Assembly (NCBI RefSeq): GCF_030272615.1
Contig: NC_081415.1
Span: 264,230,925-264,294,924, forward strand
DNA from: Cryptomeria japonica
Taxonomy: Eukaryota; Streptophyta; Pinopsida; Cupressales; Cupressaceae
Reading direction: 5' to 3'
Length of the DNA stretch: 64,000 nt
Program-made: the position numbers and the translations under genes
Notes under the pieces: generated by a model
Seen by the model: only the letters and a program-made list of their open reading frames with translations
What the model was told of the DNA's origin: nothing
The model's database searches: none
Shown here: one piece after another, positions 52,401 to 56,816 of the stretch
Numbering within the stretch: the stretch's first letter is position 1
Layout: each line of letters begins with the position of its first letter

Positions 52401-53349
52401 ACCAATTCCTGACATTAGGCTTAAGGTTGCTTGCTTTCTTATTTTAAGCAGTAGTAATCTTTTCTCTCTAGACTATGGGAGCTTTCACGAAATATGCTGT
52501 TATTACCCCCTAAACGATCAATTCCTTCTTTTTCCTCATTAATTTTCTCCTCTATAACAACCCAAAAAAACCTTTCCTGCTCAAATGAACTATTTTGAAT
52601 GTTGACTTCTATTTGAGACTAAGTCCATCTCTACAAATGTTGTTCAGGGTTAAATCCTCAAAGTTTAAGACAAATAGAAAAAAAGTTGGTACAAGGATCT
52701 TAAAGCCAATCTTACCATGGTTCATTTTAGTTTTCTGAAGACCATAGAAATATTAAAGCAACCTTCAGCAGTGAAAAATTCTGCAGCTTACATCTTTACT
52801 GCACCTATGTAAAACTAACAACTCACCTTTAAGACTTTAGAGCAATCTTTGGAAATTGAATCATTTTGAATATAGGCCAGCTTGTTGATTCGATGTATCT
52901 CTGGAATGCATTCAGTCTCATATCTATGCACAATTTCAACCACCTGAAAGATAGAGATAATAATCTCACACTTTTTCTCTCAATGAAAAAATCTGCTTAA
53001 CAACAATTTAATGATGCAAGTCTCCATCATCTAGAACACGAAAACATGCTTAAAGAAGGTAATGTCAGAGTCAGAAGGATGTGATTATAGTTTATACACT
53101 CCGAGAAGCAAGGAGAGCACCAACTCCAATGGGAATGAAGATAACACCAACCAGCATGAATATTGTTATGATCTGTGGAATTAAAGTACTTCAGAATTTA
53201 AGCATAGATTAAAACAGTGAAATTGCCCTGTACCTTCCAATATTAACTTTCAAGATACCTAGAGTCCTTCATACCAGGTTTCTAACTTACCCATTGGGGA
53301 GTCAGAAAAGGTCTACAGCCAGGAAGTTCTTGTTGTGTGAACCTATTAT
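13415..53349 (-). CDS. ALIS: ALA-interacting subunit (CDC50/LEM3 family), spliced, giant intron
   Basis: ALIS proteins are beta subunits of P4-type ATPases (ALA flippases): they escort the ATPase out of the ER and are needed for aminophospholipid transport across endomembranes and the plasma membrane. Six exons were identified by translation and splice sites: 53,349-53,291, 53,172-53,098, 52,943-52,827, 14,328-14,025, 13,907-13,618 and 13,469-13,415. They give, in order, the N-terminal cytosolic motif FTQQELPGC, TM1, a luminal loop with paired cysteines and N-glycosylation sites, the NYNTYSFGG and LSTTSWLGG motifs, TM2 and a short tail. Phases fit everywhere except across the 38.5-kb gap between 52,827 and 14,328, where one exon (3n+2 bases, about 20-25 codons, expected to carry the YYQL..FYQNHR region) was not found. 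The first coding exon was also not found. Either a functional gene with a huge TE-filled intron or a gene broken by insertions; the exons themselves carry no stop or frameshift. Confidence 0.8.
13618..13907 (-). CDS. ALIS: ALIS exon: C-terminal luminal domain and TM2
   Basis: 290 bases, acceptor AAAG before TTGAGTGATC, donor AG|GTAAGC. The translation contains the family signatures DLIVWMR, FRKLYGRIEVDL, NNYNTYSFGGKK and LSTTSWLGGKND, then a hydrophobic TM2 of about 22 residues ending in the MPR stop-transfer region. This is the best conserved part of ALIS proteins, and every signature is intact, so selection acted on it until recently or still does. Confidence 0.92.
14025..14328 (-). CDS. 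ALIS: ALIS exon: central luminal domain
   Basis: 304 bases between acceptor TGCAG and donor CCT|GTAAGT. Translation starts YVKSRSNEQL and includes GVPIVPCGLIAWSLFNDT, NIAWKSDREHKFG and YPFNFQNGSLIGGAKLDP. Visible sequons are N-S-T, N-D-T, N-K-T and N-G-S, and a cysteine pair (SSCGPE / VPCGL) matches the conserved disulfide of CDC50 proteins. It starts with one base of a split codon, so the missing upstream exon must end two bases into a codon. Confidence 0.92.
14329..16731. other. Intron sequence, no gene seen
   Basis: Start of the large ALIS intron (reading downstream from the 14,328 acceptor). AT-rich, with a short diverged duplication near 14,345-14,460. The short open frames here have no recognisable domain. 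I searched by eye for the missing ALIS exon on the minus strand and did not find it. Confidence 0.6.
16732..18145. mobile_element. Probable solo LTR (TGTAATGTCCCC family)
   Basis: Starts TGTAATGTCCCCTTCT, the same start as the well-delimited LTR at 54,527, and a compatible end GGGGTCTTTACA lies at 18,145. The flanking pentamers are TCTTG and TATTG, one mismatch apart, as for an aged target duplication. The interior has AT-rich fold-backs near 16,820-16,950 and no coding sequence. Confidence 0.5.
18510..19088 (+). mobile_element. 5' LTR of a Ty1/copia element
   Basis: Begins TGTTGGAAT and ends ATTCCATCA, a near-perfect terminal inverted repeat (one mismatch). It is followed four bases later by a tRNA-Met-type primer binding site and then by copia gag. 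579 bp is a normal copia LTR length. No matching 3' LTR is in the window. Confidence 0.65.
19093..19103 (+). promoter_or_regulatory. Primer binding site (initiator tRNA-Met type)
   Basis: TGGTATCAGAG, the usual copia PBS complementary to the 3' end of initiator tRNA-Met, four bases after the LTR. A second copy, TGGTATCAGAGC, lies at about 19,145, so the PBS region appears duplicated. Confidence 0.7.
19231..21175 (+). pseudogene. Ty1/copia gag-pol, decayed and truncated
   Basis: Starts MAGEDSKSWQQPP and continues through a UBN2-type gag (to about 20,270) with several stops (for example near 19,273, 19,340 and 19,480). A CCHC-type zinc knuckle near 20,080-20,115 (CPKYGHYACECW) lacks the usual first cysteine, where a serine stands. 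A protease-like region with the motif NLLSVGQL follows, then a GAG-pre-integrase domain (20,668-20,931: LWHLMYGHLG, CEACILGK) and the start of the integrase core (FMTFIDDY, LRSNGGGEHTSNEF). Homology stops at about 21,175 before the end of integrase; RT and RNase H are missing. Frameshifts and stops throughout show it is dead. Confidence 0.9.
21176..22377. other. Unassigned, LTR-like stretch
   Basis: The copia homology ends here and the gypsy homology begins on the other side (22,378). The stretch begins near 21,182 with TGTTGATGCATG, which could be an LTR start, but no partner end was found. The open frames are short and featureless. It may be an LTR of the decayed gypsy element or a separate fragment. 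Confidence 0.3.
22378..22600 (-). pseudogene. Ty3/gypsy pol fragment upstream of RT
   Basis: On the minus strand the frame reads FPPDYREYHEGVARV, then NYEEPNMKKVNLGNDANPK. This resembles the linker before the RT domain of plant gypsy pol, where a K-K-V-x-I-G motif is common. It continues the protease-containing pseudogene at 25,613-27,770, from which it is separated by the LTR element at 22,601-25,612. RT itself is absent; homology stops at about 22,378. Confidence 0.6.
22601..22973 (+). repeat. 5' LTR of the non-autonomous element
   Basis: TGTTAGAGTATTC...CTCCAACA. Contains a perfect 13-bp inverted repeat (22,699-22,711 with 22,718-22,730, 6-base loop) and the short palindrome AAACAATATTTGTTT. 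The perfect stem is broken by a substitution in LTR2. Confidence 0.92.
22974..22985 (+). promoter_or_regulatory. Primer binding site (tRNA-Met type)
   Basis: TGGTATCAGAGC begins directly after LTR1, complementary to initiator tRNA-Met. Confidence 0.85.
23410..24140 (+). other. GC-rich Pro/Ala/Ser-rich open frame in the non-autonomous element
   Basis: A 242-codon open frame at 23,412-24,140 (all three plus frames are open for part of it). It is about 25% proline, with alanine, serine and arginine, and contains no domain, signal or catalytic motif. It lies where gag would be in an autonomous copia element. The open state probably reflects GC richness (few stop codons) rather than coding. It could instead be captured host DNA, for example from a GC-rich exon. 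Confidence 0.4.
25231..25237 (+). promoter_or_regulatory. Polypurine tract of the non-autonomous element
   Basis: CGGGGGG immediately upstream of LTR2, the expected position for plus-strand priming. Confidence 0.65.
25238..25612 (+). repeat. 3' LTR of the non-autonomous element
   Basis: Same sequence as 22,601-22,973 apart from about a dozen substitutions, a 3-bp insertion (GCAAGAAGAAGG) and a changed block GCTTAAAGCTTC. Confidence 0.92.
25613..27770 (-). pseudogene. Ty3/gypsy gag-protease, decayed
   Basis: Minus strand. A gag N-terminal open frame at 27,751-27,512 is followed by two adjacent CCHC knuckles (27,030-26,935: CTDCKAEGHTKGTC and CDICQVLSHSTKEC) and then two more in another frame (about 26,730-26,635: CQKCNEWGHFAREC and a second interrupted by a stop). 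A retropepsin-type aspartic protease follows, with catalytic D-S-G at 26,198-26,190 and the motif DALLGRGW near 25,990. Several frameshifts and stops separate the parts. Four zinc knuckles in one gag is unusual. The 3' continuation lies at 22,600-22,378 after the nested LTR element. Confidence 0.85.
27783..27811 (-). promoter_or_regulatory. Candidate primer binding site of the decayed gypsy element
   Basis: On the minus strand TTGGCATTGTTGCCAATTC follows directly after the LTR end. It resembles the TGGCGCCGTTGCC-type PBS of many plant gypsy elements. The matching tRNA was not determined. Confidence 0.5.
28751..28760 (-). promoter_or_regulatory. TATA box in the gypsy LTR
   Basis: CTATATAAAG on the minus strand, in sense with the gag-protease pseudogene and about 940 bp upstream of the LTR end. 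Confidence 0.5.
29045..29960. repeat. GC-rich minisatellite, ~47-bp period in its right part
   Basis: About 900 bp of tandem repeats built from GGAACTT.GGAACCT, GGGGTTCCGG and AGTTCCGG blocks. In 29,704-29,845 the motif GAACTAGG recurs at 29,704, 29,751, 29,798 and 29,845, an exact 47-bp period. Toward the left the unit is shorter and more variable (about 60-65 bp with GAGAGAA spacers). The array lies in the U3-side part of the LTR. All open frames over it are artefacts of the repeat. Confidence 0.9.
30161..33953. other. AT-rich intron sequence, no gene seen
   Basis: No domain-bearing frame and no LTR pair was found, apart from a SINE head at 33,526-33,593. An open frame at 32,303-32,500 (plus) has ordinary amino-acid composition (ILPTADGFDKNDPAGNRY) but no recognised family; it could be a relic exon or chance. 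Confidence 0.5.
33526..33593 (-). mobile_element. tRNA-derived SINE head
   Basis: On the minus strand the sequence resembles a tRNA 5' half: GAGCTTAATTGGTTAAAAC (A box / D arm) at about 33,580-33,562, and AAGTTGAATTCG (decayed B box / T arm) at 33,537-33,526, about 30 bp further on. A run of T on the plus strand (33,517-33,525) follows. This is the layout of a tRNA-derived SINE. The body and tail were not delimited. A decayed tRNA gene is the alternative. Confidence 0.5.
33954..35001 (-). repeat. 3' LTR (full length, 1,048 bp)
   Basis: Minus-sense: begins TGTTATAGATG at 35,001 and ends CACGTCAACA at 33,954. It is preceded (at 35,002-35,012) by the purine tract AGAAGAAAGGT. The PBS-side 338 bp are repeated in inverted orientation at 46,235-46,572, and the last 139 bp at 49,426-49,564. 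Confidence 0.88.
34793..34802 (-). promoter_or_regulatory. TATA box of the LTR
   Basis: CTATATATAC on the minus strand, about 200 bp from the LTR start, so transcription would start near 34,770 and R-U5 would be about 800 bp. Confidence 0.6.
34994..38248 (-). pseudogene. Large extra ORF between pol and 3' LTR, one in-frame stop
   Basis: Read from ATG at 38,248 (context AAGATGG; further in-frame ATGs lie upstream to 38,293) to a TAG at 34,996-34,994, one frame of about 1,085 codons broken only by a TAG at 37,261-37,259. The N-terminal ~550 residues look globular and contain WMFYFIQVIVQGKGTIHRAR and the conserved-looking PPYMLPRYSTDRIVLLEV around the stop. The middle is charged and low-complexity, with two near repeats of SEGN.HPRG. 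A coiled coil follows (EMEKNRKLEREVGAW), then an all-alpha C-terminal domain ending EIEGIVSRFIAYAKKE. No transmembrane segment, signal peptide, or enzyme motif is visible, so it does not look like an envelope protein. The C-terminal part is related to the ORF at 63,127-64,000. Function unknown; a weak resemblance of the N-terminal part to plant mobile domain proteins is only a guess. Confidence 0.75.
35002..35012 (-). promoter_or_regulatory. Polypurine tract
   Basis: AGAAGAAAGGT in minus-strand sense, directly before the LTR start. It lies inside the 3' end of the extra ORF, where it encodes Glu-Glu-Arg. Confidence 0.75.
38262..38442 (-). other. Possible intron in the leader of the extra ORF
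   Basis: A donor-like GTGGAG|GTATGA at 38,442 and an acceptor-like TTGTGTAG at about 38,262, just 13 bases before the ATG at 38,248, could remove a leader intron. This rests on splice-site appearance only. Confidence 0.3.
38683..38693 (-). promoter_or_regulatory. Possible internal TATA box for the extra ORF
   Basis: CGCCTATATAGTGG on the minus strand, about 440 bp upstream of the extra ORF's ATG. It resembles the TATA context in the LTR at 62,758-62,769 (GGCCTATATAAAGG). It would allow separate transcription of the extra ORF. Confidence 0.4.
39034..40800. repeat. 12 copies of a ~33-bp imperfect palindrome at ~168-bp spacing
   Basis: The core is close to CGCCCTGGTCCC..GGTGA..GGGACAGGAGCG: GTCCC pairs with GGGAC, and outer CGC-CCTG pairs with CAGG-GCG imperfectly. 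Copies begin near 39,034, 39,201, 39,368, 39,533, 39,709, 39,877, 40,042, 40,085, 40,252, 40,417, 40,592 and 40,768. Spacing is 165-176 bp except one pair only 43 bp apart. The spacers do not obviously match each other. The array lies between pol and the extra ORF, where plant Tat-type elements are known to carry tandem repeats. Confidence 0.88.
40801..42228. other. Non-coding region between array and pol
   Basis: No recognisable coding sequence. It includes a T homopolymer (about 41,697-41,717) and two short related blocks at about 41,535-41,630 (GCCAGTCAGACGTCCATAG / GCCAGCCAGGCGTCTATAG) that form a diverged direct repeat. Confidence 0.6.
42229..46234 (-). pseudogene. Ty3/gypsy pol: RNase H, RT, RNase H, integrase
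   Basis: A single minus-strand frame interrupted by stops at 44,475-44,473, 43,521-43,519 and 42,405-42,403, with no frameshift. Order: acidic leader with a WCRIHN..HSELSC motif (about 45,900-45,830); an RNase H domain (about 45,700-45,290; FDGS, AEYESL, YGDSEI visible; the usual final D reads N in VANSLA); RT (about 44,800-44,050; FLDGYSGYNQ, intact YMDD near 44,325); the gypsy RNase H (about 43,950-43,550); integrase with H..H..CHTC zinc finger (about 43,300-43,165), DDE core (GMDFIG, CDNGSAF, AEST) and a C-terminal beta domain past the 42,403 stop (KLWKGPYQISE). No aspartic protease is present. An open frame continues upstream to 46,407, but bases beyond 46,234 are antisense LTR, not pol. 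Confidence 0.9.
46235..46572 (+). repeat. Truncated LTR in plus orientation
   Basis: 338 bp, inverted relative to 33,954-34,291 and ending CACGTCAACA next to the PBS at 46,576. Homology with the left LTR stops near GGTAAGATTC. On the minus strand it is joined directly to the pol frame, supplying the first ~58 codons of that open frame. Confidence 0.88.
46576..46593 (+). promoter_or_regulatory. Primer binding site
   Basis: TTGGCGCTAGAAGGAGGG, three bases after the LTR end. The primer would be a tRNA ending in GCGCCA; which one was not determined. Its position proves that the LTR fragment and gag to its right are in plus sense. Confidence 0.75.
46658..49453 (+). pseudogene. Ty3/gypsy gag, two in-frame stops, truncated into LTR
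   Basis: The frame starts at ATG 46,658 and has stops at 46,883-46,885 (TAA) and 47,075-47,077 (TAG); from 47,171 it is open for 760 codons. A retrotransposon gag domain spans about 47,300-47,810 (HFCSKFNVSDFNRTAEDHIK, AYFWFIHLP, TWDAMKDAFIAKFG). A coiled coil (about 48,040-48,150) and an Asn/Gln-rich stretch follow. A motif WCRLHN..HSELQC (about 48,375-48,425) takes the place of a normal zinc knuckle; a related motif occurs in the pol leader. The C-terminal third is acidic and Lys-rich. The last ~9 codons are LTR sequence: at 49,426 gag joins the LTR remnant at the block ACATCAAAG. Nucleocapsid-to-protease sequence is missing. Confidence 0.88.
49426..49564 (+). repeat. 139-bp LTR remnant forming the right end
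   Basis: Corresponds to the terminal 138 bp of the fragment at 46,435-46,572, same orientation, differing at a few bases (for example CCGCGATATC against CGCGACATC). It forms the outer right end and abuts the CCATC target duplication. Confidence 0.88.
49565..52826. other. ALIS intron sequence, no gene seen
   Basis: AT-rich, no coding signature. The pre-insertion site of the 15.6-kb element is restored by joining 33,953 to 49,570 onward. The one structured object is the fold-back at 50,140-50,275. The missing ALIS exon was not recognised here. Confidence 0.6.
50140..50275. repeat. Imperfect 136-nt fold-back with a perfect 10-bp terminal stem
   Basis: The apical arms GCTGGTTCTT (50,198-50,207) and AAGAACCAGC (50,218-50,227) pair perfectly across a 10-base loop. 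The base of the hairpin pairs GGATTG..CTGGGGA (50,140-50,154) with TCCCCGGGCAATCC (50,262-50,275), and TGATG..AAGG pairs with the opposite arm between them. The shape fits a plant miRNA precursor or a small MITE; no known miRNA was recognised. Confidence 0.6.
52827..52943 (-). CDS. ALIS: ALIS exon: first luminal segment after TM1
   Basis: 117 bases, acceptor CTTTCAG, donor AAG|GTGAGT, 39 whole codons. Translation VVEIVHRYETECIPEIHR, then INKLAYIQ and SKDCSKVLK, matching the region after TM1 of ALIS proteins, with the two cysteines of the first conserved disulfide. It ends on a codon boundary. Confidence 0.92.
53098..53172 (-). CDS. ALIS: ALIS exon: TM1
   Basis: 75 bases, 25 codons: IITIFMLVGVIFIPIGVGAL then LASRS. 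This is the first transmembrane helix with the family's F-I-P-I-G motif. Acceptor TTCCACAG; donor AGT|GTATAA. It joins in phase to VVEIV of the next exon. Confidence 0.92.
53291..53349 (-). CDS. ALIS: ALIS exon: N-terminal cytosolic motif
   Basis: 59 bases, acceptor GTGTGCAG, donor TGG|GTAAGT. Encodes NRFTQQELPGCRPFLTPQW, the conserved segment before TM1 (family form FTQQELPA.KP.LTP). It begins two bases into a split codon, so an upstream first exon ending with one base of that codon is required. Confidence 0.92.
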
Positions 53350-54526
53350 CTGCACACCAGAGAGTAAGCCTTTAAGCATGTAAACTATCAAAATGAGATT
53401 TTAAAAACAAAAAGGAAATAAGTTGCAAAAGACAAAACACAAACTGCAAAAACATCAGATGCACCTAATTTACAAGTCATCAAATACTTATAGCTAGAAG
53501 ACAATGTTAACTTTCAAGTTTAATATCAGAAAAAAATATGATGTTATTAGAAATATGTAAGTTTGCAGATTGGATACATCACAGTGAGCACATCCAAGAG
53601 ACTAAATTGTAGTTAAACCTGCTAAAGAGGATTCAAGTGAGTACATGGAATAAGTTCAAAATTAGGATGGACACAAGGAAAAAAAAAAATGCAAAAATGG
53701 GAGCACCTCCTCAACCTCCTCACCTGAAATGGATTGTGCGTGAAAATCTGGCTGTACTTAAGAGTACTCCCACCATGGTTGAAAACTGTATTGCATTAAC
53801 GAAATTGGAAAATAAAGATGCAGAAACTATGGTGATAGAATTGATAGGAGCGAATTGGTCCAAAAAATCTTGGATCATTTTGAAAGATGAAGCCAATCCT
53901 AGTGAAGGTGGATAGGGAGAGGTAAGGAAGGGCTGAAGGTGTCCACTTTTAGATCTAAGGCAGAAATCTACAGCCTGTTTGAGGCAAGAGAACCTGGATC
54001 GGCAATAGGAACAAATTGTATCTCGCTAGGTAAGATATTATCATAAGAAGGTTCAAATATTCCCTCAAAATTTCAAAACCAACTTTGCTCCATAAAAGAT
54101 ACCTATTTGATCTCAGGAGAATTTGGCATCCCAAGATTTTTCAATTGACATTATATGGATGATTTGGATCTTCAACACAAGATTATTCATCTCACAGAAA
54201 CTGCCATCATTGAAAAGATTGCAATGATCTAGCTAGTGAAGGAAACAATAGAAAAATGGGTTGTAAATAAAAGGGATGTATAATATCTCCATTTTATTCA
54301 ATACCATTTCACAAGCTTTTGGCCAATTCCAAGTTTTCCCATAAGCTTTTGGGGGTGCTAGGGAGAACTCCAAACTTCTTGGAGGATGTGGGTTCAGTAT
54401 TTCTTGGTTTTTGTGTCACATCCCCACGCCAGGCCATTCTGATGGGCGTTGATCAAACAAAATATATATATATTAAAAATTGATTGAGTTTGTAGTATTT
54501 TCCACCAACTACTCATCAAGGATAAG
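53350..54526. other. Upstream intron or 5' region of ALIS, first exon not found
   Basis: No clear first exon (ATG with a basic, Ser-rich lead ending before NRFTQQ) was recognised on the minus strand. A plus-strand open frame at 53,637-53,915 (92 codons) has a P-P-Q-P-P segment but no known domain and may be chance. Confidence 0.5.
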
Positions 54527-54734
54527 TGTAATGTCCCCTTCTCAGCTCTAGACTGATGGATGGAGTCTTAGCCTATTTTGGAAACCCATAGGCTAACCAG
54601 AGACTAAATTAGGGTTTATGTCTTCAAGAAGGTTTTCGGAGAGATGTTTGCAGGAGTTTTACAGTTTGCTCTCTAGATTCTTTCTGGGTTTTCTGTGAGC
54701 TTCAGGATTGTATAACATGCATTCCAATCAGAGA

Positions 54735-54985
54735 AGATTTCTGAATTTACTATTTTTAATAAATTGCAACAAGTTGACAACTTTTGCTTTATAGGGTTTT
54801 TCTAGGTTTTATGAGAGCCCCAGTATGGTTTGACATGCAAATTCTTCGAAGATGATTTCTGGACTTACTATTTTTAGTAAGTCATGACTCCTACTCAAAA
54901 TGTGATGAAAATAACTTTTGACACACTTACTATTTTTAGCAGTATGCTATTTATAGTAAGTACTATTTTTAACAAAGCTATTTTT
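54735..54985. repeat. Cluster of small palindromes around CTATTTTTAG
   Basis: Five or more copies of TACTATTTTTA-type words, several palindromic: ACTTACTATTTTTAGTAAGT has 8-bp arms, and variants (AATAAATT, AGCAGTATG, AACAAAG) follow. They lie in the left third of the solo LTR. Confidence 0.7.
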
Positions 54986-56229
54986 GGCAGGGGTTCTGTA
55001 GCTCAGCTCAGTGGCTATGTCTGGTAGTGTTATTTTTGGCAAGATCTTGTGTTCGAACTCAGATGACTAATTTTTGCAATGCAGTTTAGTACCTTGGCCT
55101 CAGCTCATTTTGGCAATAGTCAGTATTTGAGAAAAAAGTAATTTTAATAAATATTAATACCTTAGCATGAGGTTGTAATATTTGGTTGGACAACTTAGGA
55201 AGGGAGAAATATATATTTTTATTTCCTAAGTCAAGTGGCGCCAAGGATTAGTGTATTTTATGTTTTATAATGTTATTATTTTATAACTCAGTGACCTTCA
55301 AAAAGTGCGACTAGGAGACATGGAGATGGGGCATCAAAGTTCAAATGTATTATTATTATTTTATACACCTTAAATTATCTCCAAAAGTTCAACTTAAGGG
55401 GGAGGGTGTCATGAAATGAAATGAAAGTGAAAAAAGGGGAATTTGGCGCCATTTGAATTTGAATTTGAGCCTTCAAAATCTATAAATGAGAGTGTTGGGC
55501 TTCTCATTTGGCATCCATGAAGAAATTATAACGAAGTGCTGCTGAAATTTGGAATGAAGCTTCAGGGAATGCATACCTCCTAGCTACTGCTTGATTTCTT
55601 GCTTGCAATACAACAACTAGTCGAGCTTGTGACCTCTCTTCATTCAAAGGAGTGGATTGGAGAACAACGTTGCAGATTTATGTATCAGTTTCAGATGTTT
55701 TGGAGTGTTTTTTTGAGTGTATGTTTTTGTTCATAACTCCCTGTGTGAGTGCCAACTTGTTCTGGGTATTAGCTTGTTCATTTCCTCTACCTTGTGCGAT
55801 TGTTCCCGTAAGTTTGCTTTGATTTCCATGAATATATGAATTTATTAATGCAAATCGTACTTTCTGTTGTGTACTGCTTATGCTGGGAGGTTTTTGGATT
55901 GTGTGCCATGTGGTTTTTGTAGTGTTAGTGCTAATTTCTCAGGCTTGCTTTAATCGTTGGATGTTTGGTGTCCTTCGGGTGTTTTTGTAGTTTGTTTGGG
56001 TGTGATTTGAGTGAGTTGGAAGAGTTTTGTGGGGGTTTGGTGTTGCTGGTCAGTGTTTCCAGTCTGCTGCTCATTCATTTCAGATTCAGTTTTTTGGTGA
56101 TTGAAGTTGGTTTGGGGGTGTGTGAGTTCATTGGTGTGGAAAGATAGGTTTTGGCAATTGTTTACAGCTGTTGGTCATGTTATCAACACTTGGTTCATCA
56201 TTCTTATCTTCTATGATTCGTATTGTAAT

Positions 56230-56645
56230 GCTGGTTAGTAGTACTAACAATAGTTTCTATTGATCTCTCTTAGTCCCACTGCATAAGTGGAAGAGGCTGG
56301 CTTTGCCGCCTATCTTGGACAGTGATATCTCTTTATTTGTTAATCCAAGTTTGCATTGTAAAGCTGATTAGTAGTACTAACAACTATCTTTTGGATTGTT
56401 ACTCTTAGTCCCACTGCATAAGTGGAAGAGGATGGCTTTGCCGCCTACTTGATTAATGTAATACTATCCTCCCGCTGCATAAGCGGTAGAGTGATTTGTA
56501 ATTTCATTTCTAGTCCTCCTGCTGAATAAGCGGTTGAGTGATTGCAATTTCAGTTTTGAATTGTCCTTGGCTGGTTCACCGCCAAGTGATCTTAGTGTTT
56601 ACAGCATCCCGTTGTACAAGCAGAAGGGGTTGGCTTGCCGCCCAA
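56230..56645. repeat. Tandem repeat with a conserved short hairpin
   Basis: The first two units, about 135 bp apart, share TAGTAGTACTAACAA, CCCACTGCATAAGTGG and GGCTTTGCCGCC. The hairpin word recurs at 56,275, 56,410, 56,471 (CCCGCTGCATAAGCGG), 56,518 (CCTGCTGAATAAGCGG) and in decayed form near 56,608. The stem CCACT/AGTGG becomes CCGCT/AGCGG, a paired change. Confidence 0.8.
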
Positions 56646-56816
56646 GCATTGTAATCATTTTCAGTTATTTGCATCTAACGATCCCCTCAACACTGTATGC
56701 TCTCACCTTCCAAGTTTGGGCTCTCGGTGATCAGAATGTGGAAGAGTTACTTTCAGCAGCATTTGTTTTCATTTCCTAACCCTAACGAGTGTTGTGTTGA
56801 TTGTAATTACAATAAG

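Larger units (their letters stand above)
54527..56811 (+). mobile_element. Solo LTR with perfect target duplication
   Basis: Starts TGTAATGTCCCC and ends ATTGTAATTACA, with inverted ends TGTAAT/ATTACA. Both flanks carry ATAAG (54,522-54,526 and 56,812-56,816). No gag or pol inside; 2,285 bp. The usual origin is LTR-LTR recombination that removed the internal region. Strand is taken from the TGTAATGTCCCC start shared with 16,732 and is provisional. Confidence 0.8.

Noticed and set aside
53637-53915. 92-codon plus-strand frame near ALIS as a separate gene
   Set aside because: No known domain and antisense to the ALIS gene span; could not be supported.
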